NCBI GenBank assembly: GCA_947460875.1
Contig: CANHGR010000011.1
Coordinates: 1-61,520 of the forward strand
Reading direction: 5' to 3'
From: Sphingobacteriaceae bacterium
Lineage (GTDB): Bacteria; Bacteroidota; Bacteroidia; Sphingobacteriales; Sphingobacteriaceae
DNA length: 61,520 nucleotides
Positions 1 through 7,248 of the stretch are shown here, piece after piece. How positions within the stretch are numbered: the stretch's first letter is position 1; each line of letters opens with the position of its first letter. Made by a program: the position numbers and the translations under genes. Under the pieces are notes generated by a model. That model saw nothing but the letters and a program-made list of their open reading frames with translations. It searched no databases and was not told the DNA's origin.

Positions 1-395
1 ATAACACCTGTACTTGTATTGTACATCTTCCATGTAGCGTCATTGTAAAATGTAGCCAAATTTTTAACAAATGCACCATCTACATCATACACTTTGCCAC
101 CCTCTATCCAAATACCACCTTTGCTGGCATCATCAGTAATATTAGATGGGCACCAAGGTCCCATATTATGGTCAGTTGGGGTACTTTTGGCAACTATCTT
201 ATAGCAATCAACAGTTGCTCCTGTTGAAAGGGTTTTAGAAACAATTGTAATTGGTTCGGAAAGTCCCGCCGCAAGAAACTTCGTTTTGTCCACATTAATT
301 ACAATATCAGAAGATGCTACGGCTACATCATCATACTTGCTACAAGCACTCATTAGGTAGATAAATGATGCTAAGGCTAAAATTTTTAAGTTCAT
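1..395 (-). CDS. Lipoprotein, C-terminus cut by the window edge
   Basis: An open frame runs from an ATG at 395 off the left edge without a stop, giving about 131 residues. It starts with a lipoprotein signal peptide: a short hydrophobic stretch, then a lipobox ending M-S-A-C, so the mature protein should begin with a lipidated Cys at about residue 17 and be anchored in an outer-face membrane leaflet. The mature part has regularly spaced Gly, Trp and Asp (DHNMGPWCPSNITDD, then GGIWIEGGKVYDVDG). This recalls the N-terminal part of secreted YHYH-type proteins, but the diagnostic part lies outside the window, so that family name is only a guess. The frame and signal peptide are seen directly; the function is not known. 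Confidence 0.7.
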   Translation of the reverse strand, partial: MNLKILALASFIYLMSACSKYDDVAVASSDIVINVDKTKFLAAGLSEPITIVSKTLSTGATVDCYKIVAKSTPTDHNMGPWCPSNITDDASKGGIWIEGGKVYDVDGAFVKNLATFYNDATWKMYNTSTGV

Positions 396-510
396 TTTTA
401 TGATTTTTAAATGTTATATTTTATTAGACGCGAAAAAAATAATTTTCCTGCGGTCTGAATGTTATTTTTTTTGGTACGAGGCATCTTTCGAAATATCAGC
501 TAACTAAAAA

Positions 511-876
511 ATGAAAATCACCGATCACCTAAAAAACGCCGCAAGCAAAACCCTTTTCTCCTTTGAACTGCTTCCTCCGGTTAAAGGAAAAAGCATTCAG
601 GAAATTTCCTGAGCGATAGATCCTTTGATGGAATTTAGTCCGTCCTTTATTGATGTGACTTACCATCGGGAAGATTATATCTATAAGCAGCATGAAAATG
701 GTTTACTTGAAAAGGTTTCTTATCGGAACCGCCCAAGCACGGTATCAATTTGTGCAGTGATCATGAATCGTTATAAGGTGGATGCAGTGCCGCATCTAAT
801 CTGCGGAGGATTCACCAGGGAAGAAACCAAAAATGCTTTAATTGATCTTCAGTTCCTAGGAATAGATTTGGAATGA
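511..876 (+). pseudogene. metF: Truncated methylenetetrahydrofolate reductase remnant
   Basis: Reading from the ATG at 511, the frame gives the MetF N-terminus (TLFSFELLPPVKGKSIQEI). It hits an in-frame TGA at 610-612, then continues in the same frame with MetF-like sequence (DPLMEFSPSFIDVTYHRED, then VDAVPHLICGGFTREE) to a stop at 874-876. About 122 codons remain of a family that is usually near 300 residues, and the text ends at LGIDLE, where MetF normally continues into the FAD/folate-binding barrel. Intact MetF reduces 5,10-methylene-THF to 5-methyl-THF for methionine synthesis. This copy has both a nonsense codon and loss of its C-terminal 60 percent, so it should be dead; a complete metF probably exists elsewhere. 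Confidence 0.82.
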
Positions 877-920
877 CATGCTGTTAGACAGCATTTAATA
901 TAAGATTTTAAATGAGTTTG

Positions 921-989
921 TCATCCTGAGGAGGAACGACAAAATATCTTGGTAAAAGGATTTGAGAAATTTATCAAGATATCTCAGGA
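921..989. repeat. Nested imperfect inverted repeat after the metF remnant
   Basis: Outer arms TCCTGAG (924-930) and CTCAGGA (983-989) enclose inner arms ATATCTTG (944-951) and CAAGATAT (975-982). The segment starts TCATCCTGAGGAGGAACGAC, which resembles short dispersed intergenic repeats I recall from Bacteroidota. It lies between the metF remnant and the 3' end of the thr operon and could act as a terminator or be a repeat relic. Confidence 0.45.
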
Positions 990-1005
990 CATTCAGAATA
1001 AATCG

Positions 1006-1611
1006 CTAAAGTATTTCTTTCTCCTTCAATGCACGGTCCAATTCCTCCGGGGACGTAAAGTGAATTGACTCTATGCCCATTTCCCTCGCCGCTAGAATAT
1101 TTCTAAAATTATCATCTATAAACAAGGCTTCCTCAGCCTTAACCTCATATCTGTCTAGTAAAAGTTGATAGAAATCAGGAAACGGTTTTCTATTCTTTTC
1201 TACTCCGGAGACGACAATACCATCAAACCAGCCCAGGAAATCAAACTTGCTTAAAGCAACAGGAAAAGTCTCCGCCGACCAGTTAGTGAGTGCCAGCAGG
1301 CGATATTTTTTGCTTTCTTTTAGTTCCTTAAATATCTCTACCGAGCCGGATATTGCACCGCCCAGCATCTCTTCATACCTGCCGTAATAAGCCCTAATAT
1401 TTGCTTCATGTTCCGGAAATTGCGCAATCAGAATTTCTGTTGCTTCCTGCAATGATCTGCCCCCATCTTGAGCTTCGTTCCATTCCGGACTGCAAACGTG
1501 ATCTAAAAAGTGTTTAACTTCTTCTTCAGTATCGAAGATCGTGCGATAAACATAAGCCGGATTCCAGTCGATCAGAACATTACCTAAATCAAAAATTATG
1601 GTATTGATCAT
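1006..1611 (-). CDS. HAD-superfamily phosphatase (YihX-like)
   Basis: 201 residues with all four HAD motifs. Motif I is FDLGNVLIDW with nucleophile Asp8; the second Asp is replaced by Gly, as in YihX-type sugar phosphatases. Motif II is LTNWS (Thr109), motif III is RKPFPD (Lys142), motif IV is FIDDN (Asp166-Asp167). The region between motifs I and II looks like a small helical cap. It should hydrolyse a small phosphorylated metabolite in the cytoplasm. It follows thrC by 2 bases on the same strand, so it is probably the last gene of the threonine operon. That placement suggests, but does not show, a link to threonine metabolism; a phosphoserine or sugar-phosphate substrate is equally possible. 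Confidence 0.85.
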   Translation of the reverse strand: MINTIIFDLGNVLIDWNPAYVYRTIFDTEEEVKHFLDHVCSPEWNEAQDGGRSLQEATEILIAQFPEHEANIRAYYGRYEEMLGGAISGSVEIFKELKESKKYRLLALTNWSAETFPVALSKFDFLGWFDGIVVSGVEKNRKPFPDFYQLLLDRYEVKAEEALFIDDNFRNILAAREMGIESIHFTSPEELDRALKEKEIL

Positions 1612-1613
1612 AT

Positions 1614-2918
1614 CTAGCCCATCAAATAGTTTTTGAACGAGGCAAAATCAGTTCCTAGGCTATCAGCCTTTTTTGGCTTGCCTTCCAAGTCTTTCACTTG
1701 TTCAGGAATAACGATAGATTTCAAAATCTCATCTGGAAAAATATCGGGGAATTTACAGGGATGTGCCGTTGCTAAAAATATTGTTGCTGCGTCATCGTCG
1801 GGATGATCCCCCTGCCATTTTTGTGTTCCTAACCATGCTATCGCAGTATGCGGACAAGCAACATAATTATACGCTTTATAAATATGCTTGATAGCACGTA
1901 AAGTCTCCTCGTCCGTAAAACTGTACGCCGTAATCAGTTTAATTAACTCAGAGGGATCCTCATTGAAGAGATCCATAATCCGAACCCAGTTACTCGGATT
2001 GCCAACATCCATCGCGTTTGAATAAGTCTGAACAGATGGCATTGGCTCGTAGTTTCCAGTTGCTAAAAACCTAGGAACGGTATCATTAATGTTTGTAGAA
2101 GCAATAAATTGCCTAACCGGCAGGCCTAGCTTCCAAGCTAAAAATCCGGCACCTATATTGCCAAAATTACCACTCGGCACAGAGAAAACAACCTCGTGCT
2201 TACCTATTCTCAATAGCTGAGCATAAGCGTTAAAATAGTAGAAAGTCTGCGGAATCAACCTGGCAATATTAATCGAGTTAGCAGAAGTTAGTCGGTATTT
2301 TTTATTCAGCTCATTATCACCAAAAGCTTGCTTTACCAGTGCCTGGCAATCGTCAAATGTACCATCGATCTCAATCGCTCTGATGTTTTCACCGTTGGTA
2401 GTGAGTTGAAGCTCTTGTATAGGACTAACTTTACCCTTGGGGTAAAGAATGGTAACCAGTGTATTCGGAACGCCCAAAAAACCAAGGGCAACGGCACCAC
2501 CGGTATCTCCTGAAGTAGCGACCAGCACGTTTAGAGTTTTCTCTCCTTCTTCCAGAAAATATGACATGACGCGACTCATGAACCTTGCTCCGAAATCCTT
2601 AAAGGCTAAAGACGGACCATGAAAAAGTTCCAGCACATAGGAATTTTCTCCTACGAGGATAATTGGTGCCGGAAAATTGATAGAATCGTCAATAATTTGT
2701 TTTAAATCCGCGGACGGGATATCACCCTGCAACAAAGTTTCTGCTACCTTAAAGGCAATATCCTGTAAAGAGTATGTATCGAGATCTTTAATGAAATCAG
2801 CATCCAACGCTGGTATTTCATGCGGCATATATAACCCCTTATCCGCCGGAAGGCTGTTAAAAACAGCTTCTTTAAAAGACACTTCCAAGGCAGGGTTATT
2901 GGTACTGTATAATTTCAT
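1614..2918 (-). CDS. thrC: Threonine synthase
   Basis: 434 residues. It converts O-phosphohomoserine to threonine with pyridoxal phosphate. The PLP lysine is Lys107 in HGPSLAFKDFGARFM, the signature of the long threonine synthase class. The phosphate-binding stretch is near VATSGDTGGAVA, and a Ser/Gly-rich VPSGNFGNIGAGF loop follows. The N-terminal MKLYSTNNPALEVSFKEA is typical of the family, and length is normal. The gene overlaps or abuts thrB (thrB ends at 2920, two bases before this start) and is third in a thrA-thrB-thrC order, so expression should depend on the leader upstream of thrA. Confidence 0.95.
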   Translation of the reverse strand: MKLYSTNNPALEVSFKEAVFNSLPADKGLYMPHEIPALDADFIKDLDTYSLQDIAFKVAETLLQGDIPSADLKQIIDDSINFPAPIILVGENSYVLELFHGPSLAFKDFGARFMSRVMSYFLEEGEKTLNVLVATSGDTGGAVALGFLGVPNTLVTILYPKGKVSPIQELQLTTNGENIRAIEIDGTFDDCQALVKQAFGDNELNKKYRLTSANSINIARLIPQTFYYFNAYAQLLRIGKHEVVFSVPSGNFGNIGAGFLAWKLGLPVRQFIASTNINDTVPRFLATGNYEPMPSVQTYSNAMDVGNPSNWVRIMDLFNEDPSELIKLITAYSFTDEETLRAIKHIYKAYNYVACPHTAIAWLGTQKWQGDHPDDDAATIFLATAHPCKFPDIFPDEILKSIVIPEQVKDLEGKPKKADSLGTDFASFKNYLMG

Positions 2919-2919
2919 T

Positions 2920-3855
2920 TTAATCTAAGATCTTTGGACCATTCGCATTGATGGTAGAGATGTACTGATGGCTTTCGGTATCAAGCCATAAAAGATGTTT
3001 TCGCACAGCAGCAACAACATTGTTGGCAGTTTGTTCATCCCTACAAAAGGAAAAAACTGATGGACCAGAGCCTGAAATTCCAAAAGATACAGCGCCTTGT
3101 TCAAGAGCAAGCTCTCGTAGTCTATAAAAATCAGGTATAAGAATTGACCGTACCGGTTCGATAAGTACATCTTGCATGCTTCTGCCAATCAAATCGATAT
3201 CCTTCATGAAGAGTCCGCTCACCAATCCGGCAACGTTGCCCCACTGAGTAACAGCGTCTTTCAATAAAACCTTGCTTCTAATTAAAGCACGGGCATCGCG
3301 CGTAGGAACATCAATTTCCGGAAACACAATTGCACAATATAAATCTTCAGGATAAGGTAATCTGATGATGTCCAACGGCTCATAGCTCCTTACCAAAACA
3401 AAGCCTCCAAGTAGCGCCGGCGCAACATTATCTGCATGACCGTATCCACATGCTAGCTCCTCGCCTTTCATTGCAAAAGGAACAAGTTCATCCTGAGTTA
3501 ACAGATTGCCCATTAGGGCATTAATTGCAAATAATCCTGCAACGGTACTCGCAGAGCTTGAGCCAAGTCCGCTGCCAATTGGCATCTTTTTATGGAGTTT
3601 AATATCCACACCGACATCTTCCCGACCAATATGTTTAAGATAATACTGAACACTTGCACTAACTGTATTTTTTGCTGCGTCCTTAGGTAATCTACCATCA
3701 TCTCCGGTAATCTCCAAGATACGAACGTCGGTCCTATCTGTAAGATGCATCTCTACTTCATCCCCCGGCGCATCAACAGCAAAACCTAATACATCAAATC
3801 CGCAAACAACATTCGCAACGGTAGCCGGTGCAAAAACTTTTATAGATTCGCTCAT
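2920..3855 (-). CDS. thrB: Homoserine kinase
   Basis: 311 residues, GHMP kinase family. It phosphorylates homoserine with ATP, the step before threonine synthase. The N-terminal VFAPATVANVVCGFDVLG is the GHMP substrate-side motif, and the ATP loop is PIGSGLGSSSAST at residues 92-104. A C-terminal FGISGSGPSVFSF stretch matches GHMP motif 3. It lies between thrA and thrC. The 107-base gap to thrA holds an AT-rich stretch with TTTCGGATT/TTTCGAATCC-like short repeats and no obvious terminator, so cotranscription with thrA is likely. Confidence 0.95.
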   Translation of the reverse strand: MSESIKVFAPATVANVVCGFDVLGFAVDAPGDEVEMHLTDRTDVRILEITGDDGRLPKDAAKNTVSASVQYYLKHIGREDVGVDIKLHKKMPIGSGLGSSSASTVAGLFAINALMGNLLTQDELVPFAMKGEELACGYGHADNVAPALLGGFVLVRSYEPLDIIRLPYPEDLYCAIVFPEIDVPTRDARALIRSKVLLKDAVTQWGNVAGLVSGLFMKDIDLIGRSMQDVLIEPVRSILIPDFYRLRELALEQGAVSFGISGSGPSVFSFCRDEQTANNVVAAVRKHLLWLDTESHQYISTINANGPKILD

Positions 3856-3962
3856 TTTTTATTTCGGATTGCTGATTTTCGATCTCGGAATTTTGTTTCT
3901 TGACATAACATTGTAATTATCTTTTTAATTTCGAATCCAAATTTTCGAAAGCAGATATAAAA

Positions 3963-6413
3963 TTAATGTGCTCCAACATTGACGAGGTCTGAGAATACCC
4001 CGGCAGCAGTAACTTCCGCCCCAGCACCCGGACCTTTTACTACCATAGGACGTTCGCTATATCGATCGGTAGTAAACGAAATAATGTTATCGCTGCCGGA
4101 TAGCATGTAAAACGGATGATCTTCGCCGACCATTTGCAGGGTGATCGCCGCTTGCCCATTTTCCAATTTACCGATGTAGCGCAATACTCTTCCACCACTT
4201 TGAGCTTCATTTTTCAACTTTGCGAAGAATGGCTCATTAGCCTTTAGCTCATTATAAAACTCTGCAACAGTTTGAGCGTCAAGACAAGATTGAGGTAGCA
4301 TATTTTCTATTTCAATATCAGACGGCTCTAACTCATGTCCGGCGTCACGTGCAAGAATAAGCATTTTACGCATAAAATCTGTTCCTTTTAAATCATCACG
4401 AGGATCCGGTTCTGTATAGCCTTTTTCCTGGGCCATTTTTACGATATCGTAAAAAGTAGCATCGCCTTTATAATGATTAAAGATAAAAGAGATCGTACCC
4501 GAAAGCACTGCTTCGATCTTTGATATTCTATCTCCACTAACCATCAGATCTTTAAGCGTACGAATAATTGGCAAACCCGCTCCCACATTGGTTTCATAGT
4601 AAAAATCTACTCCATGTTTTCTGGCGGTATCTCTAAACAGCTTGTATTGGGCGTAGCTGGATGAGTTGCCAATTTTATTGCAGGTTACAATTGAGATATT
4701 CGACTTAAAAATTTCCTCGTAATATCCTATCGGATAACTACTTGCGGTATTGTCGATAAAAACACAATTGGGCAGGTTCATCGCCTTCATACGTTCGATA
4801 AAGGCAGGTAAATCTGCCTTCGCGGTTGACGCATCAAGCTTTTCCTTCCAATTGTCCAGAGGCAAACCATCTTCATTGAATACCATCTTACTGGTATTGC
4901 TAATGCCTGTGACTTTTAGAAGAATACCATTATGCTGTTTCAGAAAATCGATATGTTCATGAATTTGTCTGAATAATGTCTTGCCAATATTTCCGGTTCC
5001 AAGGCAAAATACGTGAAGAGTCTTTTTAAATTCAGTAAAGAAATCATCATGCACCGCATTCAATGCTTTTGCTAAATCCTGCTTAGAAATTACTACAGAA
5101 ATGTTATACTCCGAAGAGCCTTGAGCTATCGCTCTTACATTAATACCGTTACGCCCAAGCGCATGGAAAAGCTTGCCAGAAATGCCCGGAGTCTGTTTCA
5201 TATTTTCGCCAACAATGGCTAAAATTGAAAGCTTATCTTCGATAATAGGACTCTCTAATTTTCGAGCATTGATCTCTAATTCAAACTCTTGTTCAATCAT
5301 CTGCTTTGCTTTTAGCGCATCCGCGGGATGAACAGCAAAGGTGATGCTGTGTTCTGATGATGATTGGGTGATTAAAATAACATTAATCTGTTCTCTAACA
5401 AGCAAAGAAAAAAGTCTGCCGCTAAAACCTGCCTTGCCCACCATTCCACTTCCAGCGAGGTTAATAATACTGATATCATTTATCGATGAGATCCCTTTTA
5501 TGGGTAGGTTAGAAGGACTTACAGCATGCTTGATCACCGTGCCCGGATAGTCCGGTTGAAAAGTATTTTTTATAACAATCGGAATTTTTTTCAAAAAGGC
5601 CGGAATCATTGTCGGCGGATAAATAACCTTTGCACCAAAAAATGAAAGTTCCATCGCCTCTGTATAAGACAATTCTGCTAACGCGAAAGCCTTTTTGACC
5701 ATCCGCGGATCAGCCGTCATCATTCCATTTACATCGGTCCAAATTTGGATTTCGGTTGCATTCAACGCTGAAGCTAGGATCGCTGCTGTATAATCGCTAC
5801 CTCCGCGACCCAATGTAGTGATCTTCCCGGCGTCATTACTGGCGATAAATCCGGTTACAAAAAATAACTTATCCTTATTCGAGTTATAAAAATTACGAAT
5901 TAGCGTGTCTGTTACATCGGTCTGTATGATTGCCTTACCAAAATTGTCATCGGTCTTAATCAGGTCTGAGGAGTCGACAAAAATGGATTTCGGAAATTCC
6001 TGCTCAGCAATCTTACTGATCATATAAGCAGAGCAACGCTCGCCATAGCTTAAAATAAGGTCCTTTGTCCTTGGAGTCAACTCTTTCAAGCTACTCACAC
6101 CCTGAAGTAGATCTTCTAACTCATTAAAGAATAATTTCAGCTTCGTAAAAACAGGGTTCTGTCTGGATACTCCAATCAATTCTTTGATCACATCAAAATG
6201 TCTTTTCTCAAGTTCAACTAGCTGAGCCGAATAGCTTTTACTGGAAGCAGCGTTTTCAGCCATCTCAACCAACAAGTTTGTAACGCCTCCCATTGCAGAG
6301 AGTACAATGACCGGTGTCTCTGAATCGGAATTTTCCTTTTTAAGGATATCTAATAAGGTCTGGATGCTTTCTACCGAACCCACTGAAGTACCTCCGAATT
6401 TTAAAACTTTCAT
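3963..6413 (-). CDS. thrA: Bifunctional aspartate kinase/homoserine dehydrogenase I
   Basis: 816 residues, the usual length of the fused enzyme. The N-terminal aspartokinase domain (about 1-290) starts MKVLKFGGTSVGSVESI and contains GRGGSDYTAAI. A regulatory region of two ACT domains follows (about 310-455; GKAGFSGRLFSLL and GISGKLFHALGRNGINV). The C-terminal NAD(P)-binding homoserine dehydrogenase domain (about 465-816) begins HVFCLGTGNIGKTLF and has the substrate segment KGTDFMRKMLILARDAGHEL. It catalyses the first and third steps from aspartate toward threonine, and the ACT domains should give feedback control by threonine. It is the first structural gene of the operon, with a transcription attenuator in its leader. 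Confidence 0.96.
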   Translation of the reverse strand: MKVLKFGGTSVGSVESIQTLLDILKKENSDSETPVIVLSAMGGVTNLLVEMAENAASSKSYSAQLVELEKRHFDVIKELIGVSRQNPVFTKLKLFFNELEDLLQGVSSLKELTPRTKDLILSYGERCSAYMISKIAEQEFPKSIFVDSSDLIKTDDNFGKAIIQTDVTDTLIRNFYNSNKDKLFFVTGFIASNDAGKITTLGRGGSDYTAAILASALNATEIQIWTDVNGMMTADPRMVKKAFALAELSYTEAMELSFFGAKVIYPPTMIPAFLKKIPIVIKNTFQPDYPGTVIKHAVSPSNLPIKGISSINDISIINLAGSGMVGKAGFSGRLFSLLVREQINVILITQSSSEHSITFAVHPADALKAKQMIEQEFELEINARKLESPIIEDKLSILAIVGENMKQTPGISGKLFHALGRNGINVRAIAQGSSEYNISVVISKQDLAKALNAVHDDFFTEFKKTLHVFCLGTGNIGKTLFRQIHEHIDFLKQHNGILLKVTGISNTSKMVFNEDGLPLDNWKEKLDASTAKADLPAFIERMKAMNLPNCVFIDNTASSYPIGYYEEIFKSNISIVTCNKIGNSSSYAQYKLFRDTARKHGVDFYYETNVGAGLPIIRTLKDLMVSGDRISKIEAVLSGTISFIFNHYKGDATFYDIVKMAQEKGYTEPDPRDDLKGTDFMRKMLILARDAGHELEPSDIEIENMLPQSCLDAQTVAEFYNELKANEPFFAKLKNEAQSGGRVLRYIGKLENGQAAITLQMVGEDHPFYMLSGSDNIISFTTDRYSERPMVVKGPGAGAEVTAAGVFSDLVNVGAH

Positions 6414-6422
6414 GTTATTTCT

Positions 6423-6459
6423 AAAAAAAAGCGCCCTCCTCTTTTTGGAGGAAGGCGCT
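6423..6459 (-). terminator. thr operon attenuator terminator
   Basis: On the minus strand the arms AGCGCCTTCCT (6459-6449) and AGGAGGGCGCT (6440-6430) form an 11-bp GC-rich stem with one G-T wobble and a short loop. Eight T residues (6430-6423) follow, just before the thrA start. The 5' arm stretch CTTCCTCC (6454-6447) can instead pair with GGAGGGGG (6499-6492) inside the end of the leader reading frame. That gives two mutually exclusive structures, terminator or antiterminator. Confidence 0.88.
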
Positions 6460-6483
6460 ATATGGTTTGTATCAACTATTCCA

Positions 6484-6552
6484 TTACAGAGCCCCCTCCG
6501 AAATTCCGGTAGTGCTTGTTGTAATCGTCATCATTGATCTTTTGATTTGCAT
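6484..6552 (-). CDS. thrL: Threonine/isoleucine-rich leader peptide of the thr operon
   Basis: A 22-codon frame on the minus strand starts at ATG 6552 (or at the paired ATGs 6534/6531) and ends with TAA at 6486-6484. It reads MQIKRSMMTITTSTTGISEGAL. Five Thr and two Ile codons are packed into MTITTSTTGI, much like the ThrL peptide of E. coli. The stop lies a few bases before the antiterminator arm (6499-6492) is cleared. A ribosome reaching the stop would therefore cover that arm and allow the terminator at 6423-6459. A ribosome stalled on uncharged Thr or Ile codons would leave it free to pair and prevent termination. The peptide itself probably has no other role. The thrL name is by analogy in position and content, not shown homology. 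Confidence 0.85.
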   Translation of the reverse strand: MQIKRSMMTITTSTTGISEGAL

Positions 6553-6565
6553 AAGTTTGTTCGCG

Positions 6566-6597
6566 CAAAATAAGCAGTAAATTTTGGAATTAGCAAA
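6566..6597 (-). promoter_or_regulatory. Probable thr operon promoter
   Basis: On the minus strand a -33 box TTTG (6597-6594) is followed after 20 nt by TTATTTTG (6573-6566), one mismatch from the Bacteroidota -7 consensus TAnnTTTG. Transcription would start near 6560, a few bases before the leader peptide. Confidence 0.6.
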
Positions 6598-6634
6598 TAA
6601 TCATTTCAGTAGTTTTAAAATCCAAATCAATATA

Positions 6635-6651
6635 CTTATATTTGATATAAG
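6635..6651 (+). promoter_or_regulatory. Promoter with overlapping palindrome for the MazEF-like pair
   Basis: CTTATAT-TTG-ATATAAG is a perfect 7-bp inverted repeat with a 3-nt centre. It contains TATATTTG (6637-6644), a full match to the Bacteroidota -7 box TAnnTTTG. TTTT lies 20 nt upstream (6613-6616) as a weak -33 box. Ribbon-helix-helix antitoxins usually bind short palindromes over their own promoter, so this is a good operator candidate. Confidence 0.6.
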
Positions 6652-6661
6652 AATTGTATAT

Positions 6662-6907
6662 ATGAAAAGTATATTGCTAAAACTTGATGAAAAACTTCTA
6701 GAGGAGACTGAAGTGTATGTAAAAGAATTAAAGATCAGCAGGAATAACTACATCAAAAAGGCTGTGGAACGTTATAACAAACTGATGGATAGAAAAAAGT
6801 TAGAAAAAGAACTGGCTTATGAGTCCTTTATGGTACGCGAAGAGTCTATGGAAGTTTACAAAGCCTTCGAATCAACATTAAATGACGGATTGAAAGATGA
6901 ATATTAA
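6662..6907 (+). CDS. Ribbon-helix-helix antitoxin (MazE/CopG-like)
   Basis: 81 residues starting MKSILLKLDEKLLEETE. I chose the ATG at 6662 because it follows the promoter palindrome and gives a classic N-terminal ribbon (KSILLKLDEKLLE) plus two helices (KISRNNYIKKAVERYNKLM), the fold of CopG/MetJ-type DNA-binding antitoxins. A longer frame upstream would run through the promoter. The charged C-terminus (SMEVYKAFESTLNDGLKDEY) is the usual toxin-neutralising tail. Its last 11 bases overlap the start of the toxin gene, which implies translational coupling. The family role is clear; the exact RHH subfamily is not. Confidence 0.8.
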   Translation: MKSILLKLDEKLLEETEVYVKELKISRNNYIKKAVERYNKLMDRKKLEKELAYESFMVREESMEVYKAFESTLNDGLKDEY

Positions 6908-7247
6908 GCAGTTCGATCTTTGGGTGGCCAACCTTCATCCGGGCAAGGGCAATATTCCAGGAAAGGTCCGTCCGGTAGTTATCCTTCAAACCAATCTACT
7001 GAATAACGCGGGGCATCCAACAACATTAATTTGCCCCCTGACTTCAGACATGACCAAGGAATCAAAAATATTGCGAATAAATATTAGTGCCAATGCACTA
7101 AACGGCTTGGAAAAAGATTCGGCAATTCTCGCAGACCAGATCAGGACAATTGAAAATTTAAAGCTCCTAAACTGTATTGGAAACCTAGAAGAGAAATATC
7201 GTTCGCAGATAAAAAAGTCAATTTTAAGTATTCTTGACCTATCGTGA
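6897..7247 (+). CDS. MazF/PemK-like mRNA interferase toxin
   Basis: 116 residues. The N-terminus FDLWVANLHPGKGNIPGKVRPVVIL is the MazF/PemK beta-barrel signature; its Arg (in KVRPVVIL) is one of the catalytic or RNA-contact residues in the family, and CPLTSD follows as the second conserved block. Members cut single-stranded mRNA at short motifs and stop growth when the antitoxin is degraded. It overlaps the antitoxin by 11 bases and ends one base before the likely rsgA start, so it may be cotranscribed with rsgA. It looks intact. The cut-site preference cannot be read from sequence. Confidence 0.85.
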   Translation: MNIKQFDLWVANLHPGKGNIPGKVRPVVILQTNLLNNAGHPTTLICPLTSDMTKESKILRINISANALNGLEKDSAILADQIRTIENLKLLNCIGNLEEKYRSQIKKSILSILDLS

Positions 7248-7248
7248 C

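Noticed and set aside
396-510. A SAM riboswitch upstream of the metF remnant.
   Set aside because: The 115 bases show no SAM-I-type helices or conserved core that I could find by eye.
610-612. The TGA in the metF remnant as a selenocysteine codon.
   Set aside because: The position is not a Cys/Sec site in MetF, there is no SECIS-like hairpin after it, and the gene is also truncated downstream.
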